Shown one piece after another: positions 35,827-43,282 of a stretch of 64,000 nt of DNA. The stretch is from positions 37,327-101,326 of the forward strand of contig CAJUAF010000010.1 in the NCBI GenBank assembly GCA_910584365.1. The letters run 5' to 3'. Under the pieces are notes generated by a model. The model saw only the letters and a list, made by a program, of their open reading frames with translations, did not search any database and had not been told where the DNA came from. Source of the stretch: an uncultured Muribaculaceae bacterium (GTDB lineage Bacteria; Bacteroidota; Bacteroidia; Bacteroidales; Muribaculaceae). Within the stretch, counting starts at the first letter, position 1. Each line of letters starts with the position of its first letter. The position numbers and the translations under genes were made by a program.

Positions 35827-37308
35827 TCACAGCGTCTTGCGGAGGCGCCCCACGGGAAAACCGAGCTTCTCGCGGTACTTCGCCACCGTGCGCCGGGCTA
35901 TGTCGAAACCCTGCTGTCGGAGACGGGCGGTAATCTGCTCGTCGCTGAGCGGACGGCGCTTGTCCTCCCCGCCGATAATGTCGCGCAGGGAGGCGATTAT
36001 GCGGTGAACGGTATTGTCATCCTCGGTCTCAGCCGGAAGTTCCTTATTGCGGCGCTCGTTGAAAAACATTTTCAGCGGATAGACACCGCGGCGCGTGGAA
36101 ACATATTTCCCCTGCGTGGCACGGGATACCACCGACAGATCCAGCCCCGAGGCATCGGCCACTTCCCGGAGGACCATAGGCCGGATAGTGGCCTCGTCCT
36201 CGGTCAGGAAAAACTGACGCTGGAAATTCAGGATGGTCTGCATCACCCGGAAAAGGGTCTGCTGGCGCAGTCCCACGATTTTGATGAAATCGGTCGCCTC
36301 ATCGCGTTTCTGCTTGAGAAAAAGTTTCGCCGCGGCGGTAGCGCGGGGTGACGCCTCCGGGAGCGGGGCGTCGGCGGCGAAAGTGCGCTCGATGTTCAGT
36401 TCGGGAATACGGTTGAGCAGTGTCAGGGTAAAATTGTCGGCTGCATCGACATCGACATGGAAATCGGGGATTACCGTCTGGGGCCCCTCCCCCACCGACG
36501 AATCAAGCTGGGCGGCCGGTTTCGGATTGAGCCGGGAAATTACCGCGAGGGCATCTTTAAGCAGTTCCTCGCTGATTCCCATGGCGCCCCCTATGCGGCT
36601 GAAATGCTTCTTGGCGAACAGGTCGAAATAATCACGGACAATCTCCAGGGCTGCCACCGACTCAACAGAGCGGGGAAGCCTTCTCAGCTGCAGCAACAGG
36701 CAGTCGCGGAGGTCGACGGCGCCGATTCCGGCGGGCTCCAGCTCCCTGACTCTCTCCCAGACCCTTCGGATTTCATACACCGGAAAATCTTTCCCTTCGG
36801 TAAAGGCAAGGTCATCGGCAATCGCCTGGAGGTCGCGGGTAAGGTAGCCGTTATCGTCGAGATTCCCTACGATATGGAGGGCTATGAGGCGCTCGTCGTC
36901 AGTAATGTCCTGCTGTTCGAGCTGTCCGATAAGATTTTCTATCAGCGACGCGCCCGAGGCGGCGACTACCGGCTCGAAATAATCTTCCGGGGAAGCCTGG
37001 GAAGTACGCCGGAACTGACGCGAGAGATATTCCGGGATGTCATCCTCCGAACGGTAGTCGGCGGCCTGGAGGTCGCGGTCGGATTCGGTGAATTGTCCGC
37101 CGTCCTCAGTCAGCGGAAGCGCATCCCCGCGCCCCGTCTCCTCCTCGGGGGCAGAGGCTTCCAGAGCCGGCATCTCGTCGACGGCCTTGCGTACCTCGTC
37201 CTCGAATTCGGGGCCTGTCATTTCGAGCATCCTTACATAACGGACCTGCAGCGGCGTAAGACGCAGCTGCTGTTTCTGCTCATTAGTAAGTTTCAGCCCT
37301 TTATCCAT
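35827..37308 (-). CDS. rpoN: RNA polymerase sigma-54 factor RpoN
   Basis: A 493-residue sigma-54. Region I is glutamine/leucine-rich (LTNEQKQQLRLTPLQVRYVRML), there is an acidic spacer (~45-85), the core-binding domain (IENLIGQLEQQDITDDE-like, from ~120) and at the C-terminus the RpoN box ARRTVAKYREKLGFP (about residues 472-486), which reads the -24 promoter element. It needs an AAA+ enhancer-binding activator, none of which is in this window. Start taken at MDKGLKL (37308), with MRPM at 37317 as alternative. It follows rnr by about 20 bp. Confidence 0.96.
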   Translation of the reverse strand: MDKGLKLTNEQKQQLRLTPLQVRYVRMLEMTGPEFEDEVRKAVDEMPALEASAPEEETGRGDALPLTEDGGQFTESDRDLQAADYRSEDDIPEYLSRQFRRTSQASPEDYFEPVVAASGASLIENLIGQLEQQDITDDERLIALHIVGNLDDNGYLTRDLQAIADDLAFTEGKDFPVYEIRRVWERVRELEPAGIGAVDLRDCLLLQLRRLPRSVESVAALEIVRDYFDLFAKKHFSRIGGAMGISEELLKDALAVISRLNPKPAAQLDSSVGEGPQTVIPDFHVDVDAADNFTLTLLNRIPELNIERTFAADAPLPEASPRATAAAKLFLKQKRDEATDFIKIVGLRQQTLFRVMQTILNFQRQFFLTEDEATIRPMVLREVADASGLDLSVVSRATQGKYVSTRRGVYPLKMFFNERRNKELPAETEDDNTVHRIIASLRDIIGGEDKRRPLSDEQITARLRQQGFDIARRTVAKYREKLGFPVGRLRKTL

Positions 37309-37328
37309 CGGTCGCAATTACGGTTTCG

Positions 37329-39767
37329 TCAGGATTTGCGGGAACGGTAGCGCGACTTGGGCGCTTCCTTTCCCCGCTGACGGGAGGATTTCGAAGATGA
37401 CTTCGCTGATTTGGAAGACTTGGCAGACTTCGTTGAGCCGGACCGCCCGGAAGCCGCTTTCGGTGATGCGGAAGACTCTGCCGAAGATTTCCGGGAAGAC
37501 TTCCCGGAAGATTTTTTCCCGGGTTTCTCCAGCTTGTGGGGGATTGCCCGGGCCGCTTTCTTGGCGGCACTGTTGGCCAGGGCCTGTCTTACGGTAACGG
37601 TGGCCCCCATGTCGTCCTCGCCGGGGCGCTGAAGTCTGGGGTCGACAATCAGGAAGTCGAGCTGCTTTTTCTCGAGGTTGGCGTTGGCCACACGGACGCG
37701 GACCTGGTCGCCGAGACGGTAGACCGTTCCGCGCCGACGGCCGCGTATGCAATAGTTTTTCTCGTCGTAATCGTAATAGTCGTCGGCGAGATCGCGCATC
37801 GGCACAAGACCCTCACAATGGTTCTCGTTCAGTTCCACATAGATACCCCATTCGGTCACTCCGGAAATCATGCCGTCGAACTCCTCGCTGATATGGTCCT
37901 GCATATATTCCACCTGCTTGTACTTGATGGAAGCACGCTCGGCGTTGGCGGCCAGCTGCTCCATGTCGGAGGAATGTTTGCAGTCATCCTCCAGCCGGAC
38001 CACATCGACGCTGCGTCCCCCCTTGAGGTAACGCTCCAGCAGACGATGGACCATCATGTCGGGATAACGACGTATGGGAGATGTGAAGTGGGTATAGTAG
38101 TCAAATCCGAGGCCGTAATGGCCTACGTTCTCGGTGGTATAGACGGCTTTTGCCATAGTGCGGATGGCCAGCACGGAAAGGAAATTCTCCTCCCCTTTCC
38201 CCTTGACATCGCGGAGCATCCTGTTGAGCGAACGGTTGATTTCGCCCGAACTGCCGGAAGTCTTGATTTTATAACCGAAAGCGGCGGCTACGGTGGCAAG
38301 GTCGGCCAGACGTGTCTGGTCGGGAACATCGTGGATTCGGTAGACGAACGGCTTGGCCTTGCGGCGCCCGACAGGTTTGCCGATAGCCTCGGCCACAGTG
38401 CGGTTGGCCAGGAGCATGAACTCCTCGACAAGTTTATTGGAGTCTTTTGATTCCTTGAAATACACTCCGACGGGATGTCCCTTCTCGTCGATGTCGAAGC
38501 GGACTTCCTCGCGGTCGAAATCGACCGAGCCGTTCTCGAAACGGCGCATACGCAGGTTCTTGGCCAGGCGGTCGAGCGTCCGGATTTCCTCGGCGAAATC
38601 TCCCTGACCGGTCTCGATGCGTTCCTGGGCTTCCTCATAGGTGAAGCGGCGGTCGCTTTCGATGACCGTGCGGCAGATACGACTGCGAAGCACTTTTGCC
38701 TCATCGTCAAGTTCGAACACGCAGGAGAACGACAACTTCTCCTCGTTGGGGCGCAGCGAGCAGATGCCGTTGCAGAGCCGTTCGGGGAGCATCGGTATAG
38801 TGCGGTCGACAAGATATATGGATGTCGCCCTCTGCTTTGCCTCCCGGTCGATGATGGAGTTGGGGGTCACGTAGTGGGTGACGTCGGCGATATGTACCCC
38901 TACCTCCCAGTTCCCGTCGGGGAGCTTACGGATGGAGAGGGCGTCATCGAAGTCCTTCGCGTCCTTGGGGTCTATGGTGAAAGTCGTCACTCCGCGGAAA
39001 TCCTCGCGCAGGGCGATTTCCTCGGGAGTAATGTCGTCGGGAATCTTGTCGGCGGCTTTCTCCACGTTGACGGGATATTTGTAGGGAAGACCGAATTCGG
39101 CGAGGATGGCGTGCATCTCGGCCTGATTCTCTCCGGCCACACCTAAAATGTCGATAACCTCGCCGCGGGGATTCTTGGCGTCCTCGGGCCAGTCGGTAAT
39201 CTTTACGATGGCCTTATCGCCGGTCTTTCCCCCTTTGAGTTTTCCCTTGGGGATGAATATGTCGCAGGCCAGGAACTTGGAATCGGTTTTCAGGAACGCC
39301 ATGTTGCGGTCCACCTGCAGCGTGCCGATAAATGTCTGCTCCTTCTTCTCGATGATTTCCAGGACTTCGGCCTCAGGCTCCTGACCGCGGCGGCGGGCGG
39401 CGACATGGATGCGGACGCGATCGCCGTTGAGGGCATGGAGCGAATTGCGCTCGGCCACGAAAATAGCTTCCGAATCCTCGTCGGTAATGACGGAGTTCTT
39501 GCCGTTGGAGCGGCGCACGAAAACGCCCGTGGCGACGTTGGTGCGTTCCGGAGCCTTGTATTTTCCAGGTTCGACCTCGATGACCTCGCCGTCGAAAGCC
39601 ATTTCGGCCAGGGCCAGGGCCACAGCCCGCTGGTTGACCGGGGTCTTCGCGCCGATGGCGGCTGAAACCTGCTTATAGTTGAACGTGTTGTTCTGCTGCT
39701 TCCAAACGAAGTCCTCCACTTGCTGGCGGAGACGGGCGGCAGATGCTTTTGAATCTTTCCGGGGCAT
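37329..39767 (-). CDS. rnr: Ribonuclease R
   Basis: An 812-residue 3'-5' exoribonuclease of the RNase II/R family. Order: N-terminal helix-turn-helix and OB cold-shock domains (~1-230), the RNB catalytic domain (~245-575) with TFTIDPKDAKDFDDALSIRKL holding the catalytic aspartates and HYGLGFDYYTHFTSPIRRYPD-type block, then the S1 domain (~625-715). The last ~85 residues are a Ser/Lys/Arg-rich low-complexity tail (repeats of SAKSSKS), likely RNA- or ribosome-binding and longer than in many homologues. It degrades structured RNA and takes part in ribosome quality control. Located between gyrB and rpoN, all minus strand. Confidence 0.97.
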   Translation of the reverse strand: MPRKDSKASAARLRQQVEDFVWKQQNNTFNYKQVSAAIGAKTPVNQRAVALALAEMAFDGEVIEVEPGKYKAPERTNVATGVFVRRSNGKNSVITDEDSEAIFVAERNSLHALNGDRVRIHVAARRRGQEPEAEVLEIIEKKEQTFIGTLQVDRNMAFLKTDSKFLACDIFIPKGKLKGGKTGDKAIVKITDWPEDAKNPRGEVIDILGVAGENQAEMHAILAEFGLPYKYPVNVEKAADKIPDDITPEEIALREDFRGVTTFTIDPKDAKDFDDALSIRKLPDGNWEVGVHIADVTHYVTPNSIIDREAKQRATSIYLVDRTIPMLPERLCNGICSLRPNEEKLSFSCVFELDDEAKVLRSRICRTVIESDRRFTYEEAQERIETGQGDFAEEIRTLDRLAKNLRMRRFENGSVDFDREEVRFDIDEKGHPVGVYFKESKDSNKLVEEFMLLANRTVAEAIGKPVGRRKAKPFVYRIHDVPDQTRLADLATVAAAFGYKIKTSGSSGEINRSLNRMLRDVKGKGEENFLSVLAIRTMAKAVYTTENVGHYGLGFDYYTHFTSPIRRYPDMMVHRLLERYLKGGRSVDVVRLEDDCKHSSDMEQLAANAERASIKYKQVEYMQDHISEEFDGMISGVTEWGIYVELNENHCEGLVPMRDLADDYYDYDEKNYCIRGRRRGTVYRLGDQVRVRVANANLEKKQLDFLIVDPRLQRPGEDDMGATVTVRQALANSAAKKAARAIPHKLEKPGKKSSGKSSRKSSAESSASPKAASGRSGSTKSAKSSKSAKSSSKSSRQRGKEAPKSRYRSRKS

Positions 39768-39844
39768 AATTCCCTTTTTAAGAGATTGTCTGAATATTGA
39801 TACTCAACGGAAGAGCGTCATGGGATCCCTCCGTCTACAACTTA

Positions 39845-39877
39845 CAACGCCTAACATCGGCAAAATGTTAAGCGTTG
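39845..39877 (-). other. Stem-loop at the 3' end of gyrB
   Basis: CAACGCcTAACAT (39845-39857) pairs with ATGTTAaGCGTTG (39865-39877), 12 of 13 pairs with one mismatch and a 7-nt loop, 16 bp past the gyrB stop. There is no clear T run, so it may be a weak terminator or an RNA-processing/stability element. Confidence 0.6.
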
Positions 39878-39892
39878 CAGAGGGGGATGGCG

Positions 39893-41869
39893 TCAGGCGT
39901 CGATATTGGCGTAGCTTGCGTTAGCTTCGATAAACTCGCGGCGCGGTCCGACATCCTCGCCCATGAGCATCGAGAAGATGCGGTCTGCTTCGGCGGCATC
40001 GGAAATCTGGACCTGCTTGAGAAGGCGGTGTTCGGGGGACATAGTCGTGTCGCGCAACTCCTTGTCGCTCATCTCGCCGAGACCTTTGTAGCGCTGGACC
40101 TTCGTCTGGGGGCCGTGCTGGTCCACGAAAGCCTGCCGCTGCTGGTCGGTCCAGCAATATTCCTCGATCTTGCCTTTGGAGCATTTGTAAAGAGGAGGAG
40201 TGGCCAGGTAGAGATAACCCTGCTCGATGATGGGGCGCATCCGGCGGAAGAAAAGGGTCATCAGCAACGTGGCGATATGCGAGCCGTCGACATCGGCATC
40301 GGTCATGATGATGACCTTGTGATAGGCGAGCTTCGACAGGTTGGCCTCTTTGGGGTCGTTTTCGGTGCCGATGGTGACGCGCAGGGCGCGGAAGATGTTG
40401 GTAATCTGTTCGGAGTCGAAGACCTTGTGTTCCATCGCCTTCTCGACGTTCAGCACCTTGCCTCGCAGGGGGAGTATGGCCTGGTAGCGGCGGTCGCGTC
40501 CGCTCTTGGCGGTACCGCCGGCGGAGTCTCCCTCGACAAGGAAGATCTCACATTCCTCGGCTGTGCGGCTGGAGCAGTCGGCGAGCTTGCCGGGAAGGCC
40601 ACCTCCGCAGAGAGGGGTCTTGCGCTGGATTTTGACGCGGGCATCGTAGGCGGCCTTACGGGCCTGAGCGGCCAGGACAACCTTGCTGACGATGGCTTTG
40701 GCCTCGGTGGGATGTTCCTCGAGGTAATTGCGGAGCGCTTCGGAGACAGCGGTCTGAACGGCACCGATCACCTCGCTGTTGCCGAGCTTCGTCTTCGTCT
40801 GCCCCTCGAACTGCGGCTCCATCACCTTGACGGAGACAACGGCCGTAAGACCTTCGCGGAAGTCGTCGCTGGAGATTTCCACTTTGGCTTTCTCCAGGAG
40901 TTTGTTGTCCTCGGCATATTTCTTGAGGGTCTGGGTCAGTCCGCGGCGGAAGCCGGTCAGGTGGGTACCCCCCTCGATGGTGTTGATGTTGTTGACGTAG
41001 GAATAGACGTTTTCGTTAAAGGTGGTGTTATAGGTCAGAGCCACTTCCACGGGAATTCCCTGGCGTTCCGTGTCGAGATGAATCACGTCGGGGATCAGTT
41101 CTTCCTTCGAGGAGTCGATATACCGGACGAACTCGCTCAGACCGTCGGCCGAATAGAACACCTCGCTGCGGGGATTACCCTCCTCGTCAAGGGTGCGCAT
41201 ATCGGTCAGCGTAAGGGTAATTCCGGCGTTAAGGAACGCCAGGTCGCGCAGACGCTTGGCAAGGGTATCGTAGTCGTAGACAGTGACAGTGAAAATCGAG
41301 GGGTCAGGAAGGAAGGTCACCGATGTTCCATGCTCGTCGGTCTCCCCTACGACCTGAAGTTCGGTGGTAGGCTTGCCGATGGAATACTCCTGGCGATAGA
41401 TTTTGCCCCCGCGGCGCACTTCGGCACACAGATATGTCGAAAGGGCGTTCACGCAGCTTACGCCGACACCATGAAGACCTCCGGACACCTTATAGGATCC
41501 TTTGTCGAACTTACCTCCGGCATGAAGGACGGTCAGCACTACTTCCAGGGCGCTTTTGTGTTCTTTCTCGTGCATATCCACGGGGATACCGCGTCCGTTG
41601 TCGACCACGCTTATCGAGTTGTCCTCGTTGATTGTCACTTCGATATGCGTGCAGAAGCCCGCAAGAGCCTCGTCGATGGAGTTGTCAACAACTTCATAGA
41701 CAAGATGATGAAGTCCTTTGGCGCTGATGTCGCCGATATACATTGCCGGGCGTTTGCGCACGGCTTCCAGTCCCTCGAGGACCTGGATATTACTGGCGCT
41801 GTATTCCTGTTCGTTTCTGAGTTCCCCGGAATCCGAGATATTGTCCAAATCGAAAAGATTGTCTGACAT
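39893..41869 (-). CDS. gyrB: DNA gyrase subunit B
   Basis: A 658-residue type IIA topoisomerase ATPase subunit. GHKL ATPase domain with EVVDNSIDEALAGFC near residue 60, VVDNGRGIPVDMHEK and GGLHGVGVSCVNALS; transducer domain; TOPRIM domain with FLVEGDSAGGTAKSGRDRRY and MTDADVDGSHIATLL, ending in YKGLGEMSDKELRDTTM. Length fits gyrB without the gamma-proteobacterial insert. A full promoter and an unusual 5' hairpin precede it. ParE is a possible alternative but length and motif set favour GyrB. Confidence 0.95.
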   Translation of the reverse strand: MSDNLFDLDNISDSGELRNEQEYSASNIQVLEGLEAVRKRPAMYIGDISAKGLHHLVYEVVDNSIDEALAGFCTHIEVTINEDNSISVVDNGRGIPVDMHEKEHKSALEVVLTVLHAGGKFDKGSYKVSGGLHGVGVSCVNALSTYLCAEVRRGGKIYRQEYSIGKPTTELQVVGETDEHGTSVTFLPDPSIFTVTVYDYDTLAKRLRDLAFLNAGITLTLTDMRTLDEEGNPRSEVFYSADGLSEFVRYIDSSKEELIPDVIHLDTERQGIPVEVALTYNTTFNENVYSYVNNINTIEGGTHLTGFRRGLTQTLKKYAEDNKLLEKAKVEISSDDFREGLTAVVSVKVMEPQFEGQTKTKLGNSEVIGAVQTAVSEALRNYLEEHPTEAKAIVSKVVLAAQARKAAYDARVKIQRKTPLCGGGLPGKLADCSSRTAEECEIFLVEGDSAGGTAKSGRDRRYQAILPLRGKVLNVEKAMEHKVFDSEQITNIFRALRVTIGTENDPKEANLSKLAYHKVIIMTDADVDGSHIATLLMTLFFRRMRPIIEQGYLYLATPPLYKCSKGKIEEYCWTDQQRQAFVDQHGPQTKVQRYKGLGEMSDKELRDTTMSPEHRLLKQVQISDAAEADRIFSMLMGEDVGPRREFIEANASYANIDA

Positions 41870-41894
41870 AAAATCTTATAGTCTATTGAAAATC

Positions 41895-41944
41895 AACGTA
41901 AAATCCTTTTCCGTGACGCACTGCGCCACACAGGATTTTACGTT
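41895..41944 (-). promoter_or_regulatory. Perfect inverted repeat in the gyrB leader
   Basis: AACGTAAAATCCT (41895-41907) and AGGATTTTACGTT (41932-41944) form a perfect 13-bp stem; inside the 24-nt loop GTG-CGCA/TGCG-CAC can pair again. On the minus strand it begins right after the gyrB -7 element, so the message would start with this stem-loop, about 25 nt before the gyrB ATG. Possible roles: mRNA protection or supercoiling/regulator-sensitive element. Confidence 0.65.
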
Positions 41945-41945
41945 A

Positions 41946-41977
41946 CAAAATTACGAAAAAATCTTCACTCCAGCAAA
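41946..41977 (-). promoter_or_regulatory. gyrB promoter
   Basis: Minus strand: TTTG (41977-41974), 20-nt spacer, TAATTTTG (41953-41946). A full match to the Bacteroidetes consensus; transcription is expected to start near 41939, giving a ~70-nt leader that contains the inverted repeat. Confidence 0.75.
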
Positions 41978-42018
41978 TCCCTGCCCCTGAATATTTCTCC
42001 GCCGGAGGAAGTAAAACA

Positions 42019-42501
42019 TCAGAACAGGTCCGCCAGGACTCTGTCCGGGAGAATCTCCGAAAAGAGATCGAGGATTTCGTTGCGGCTGGCGTCGGCGTTG
42101 AGGACAGCGAAGATTGTATCGGCGCCGGCGATAGTCCCCAGAATCATCGGCGAGTCGAGCATATCGATATCGTATGCCAGACCGCCGGCATAACCGTTGC
42201 GGGTCTTGATTACAGCCATGTTGCCCGACAGCGAGAAAGAAATCACCGAAGCGCTGGCGCCGGTCAGTTCCCCCATCCGTTCCAGATCAGGCTCCTCGAA
42301 GATGATATAGCGGGCGTTGGCACTCCCGCGGGGATATTTGCGGGCGTTGACCATCTTCAGGTCGCGCGACAGGGAAGCCTGGGTGACTTCAAAACCTCTT
42401 GTCTGAAGAATCTTGGCCAGTTCAAGCTGGGATTTCACTGGCACTGAATTGATTATGTTGCAGATTTCTTTCTGCCTGCGCTTGCGTGTCTCGGCGTTCA
42501 T
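42019..42501 (-). CDS. argR: Arginine repressor ArgR
   Basis: A 160-residue regulator of arginine metabolism. N-terminal winged helix (RQKEICNIINSVPVKSQLELAKILQ, then FEVTQASLSRDLKMVNARKY) and the C-terminal hexamerisation/arginine-binding domain with LGTIAGADTIFAVL near residue 130. It would bind arginine operators when arginine is abundant. No arginine genes are in the window. A -7 element sits about 80 bp upstream, and a sequence resembling half an ARG box overlaps the expected transcription start. Confidence 0.94.
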   Translation of the reverse strand: MNAETRKRRQKEICNIINSVPVKSQLELAKILQTRGFEVTQASLSRDLKMVNARKYPRGSANARYIIFEEPDLERMGELTGASASVISFSLSGNMAVIKTRNGYAGGLAYDIDMLDSPMILGTIAGADTIFAVLNADASRNEILDLFSEILPDRVLADLF

Positions 42502-42582
42502 ATCTCAGTTATCTTTAATGGATGTAAAACATCAAACCTCATGCATCAGGAATGAAGATTTCGACTCGATTATTCTCATAAG

Positions 42583-42590
42583 CAAATTTA
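42583..42590 (-). promoter_or_regulatory. -7 element TAAATTTG upstream of argR
   Basis: Minus-strand TAAATTTG (42590-42583) about 80 nt from the argR ATG. Just downstream on the transcribed strand is ATGAGAATAAT, which resembles half of an ARG box; autoregulation is an inference. Confidence 0.45.
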
Positions 42591-42641
42591 GCGACTTAAA
42601 TTAAAATTTCCAAATCATTTTCAAAAATTATTTTTCAAAAA

Positions 42642-42683
42642 TATAAAAACGCGCATAAACGGAGATTTATGCGCGTTTTTATA
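42642..42683 (-). terminator. Strong bidirectional terminator hairpin
   Basis: A perfect 18-bp stem TATAAAAACGCGCATAAA/TTTATGCGCGTTTTTATA (42642-42659 with 42666-42683) around a 6-nt loop. It has A and T runs on both sides, so it can stop transcription either way; it closes the gene ending at 42750. Confidence 0.9.
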
Positions 42684-42749
42684 CATATTTTATACACTGC
42701 ATCGCGTTGCCGGCAGATCAGCGGATCCGCCCGGAGAGGACGCGGGGAA

Positions 42750-43253
42750 TTATTTCCTCACAATCTTGACGGCGGGATGACAGTCGGGAGCGACCACATA
42801 CACTCCGGCGGGAAGATCAGCCAGAGAGATGGTGAGATTGCCGTCGGCCGTGACCACAGAAGCGAGCTTATGGCCGGCCACGTCGAAAAGGTCGGCGCGG
42901 GTCAGGCGCGGGGAAGCCATCTGAACGGTGGTGTTGTCGACAAAACTGAAGACGAACTCATTATCCGCAAGGCCTGCGGCATCCACCGAACCGCTCCAGT
43001 CAAGAGCGAAGTCGATATGGGAGACTTCGGCACGAAGCAGTTCGAGGTCCTCCAGCTCGGCGGCGCTGACGACCATCTTGTCATCCACCATTGTGATGAC
43101 CGGTTTGGAGGGGAGGCGATAGTGGGTCACTCCGCCATCCTTTGTGTTGATATTGACGACCGTCACGGGGACGACAGGCTCCTGGGCCGAGACTTCCAGG
43201 CCGCAGAGCATCGCCAGCAGAGCAACACACATTGTGAATAATATCTTTTTCAT
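42750..43253 (-). CDS. Small secreted protein with T9SS-type C-terminus
   Basis: A 167-residue protein with a signal peptide (MKKILFTMCVALLAMLCGLEVSAQ) and a C-terminal segment LADLPAGVYVVAPDCHPAVKIVRK that fits type A T9SS sorting signals (G-x-Y-x-V, then basic end). The middle has VNINTKDGGVTHYRLPSKPVI, MVDDKMVVSAAELEDLELLRAEVSHIDF-like strand-helix pattern found in short Bacteroidales proteins that pair with larger secreted ones. No enzymatic motif. It follows the subtilase gene by 29 bp and may be its partner or a separate cargo. Confidence 0.75.
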   Translation of the reverse strand: MKKILFTMCVALLAMLCGLEVSAQEPVVPVTVVNINTKDGGVTHYRLPSKPVITMVDDKMVVSAAELEDLELLRAEVSHIDFALDWSGSVDAAGLADNEFVFSFVDNTTVQMASPRLTRADLFDVAGHKLASVVTADGNLTISLADLPAGVYVVAPDCHPAVKIVRK

Positions 43254-43282
43254 TGAAAGAGATTTCTAAAAATTAATAACTA

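Noticed and set aside
39875..41866. 663-codon plus-strand open frame opposite gyrB
   Set aside because: Pure antisense shadow of gyrB in GC-rich DNA; its translation has no domain and mirrors conserved gyrB codons.
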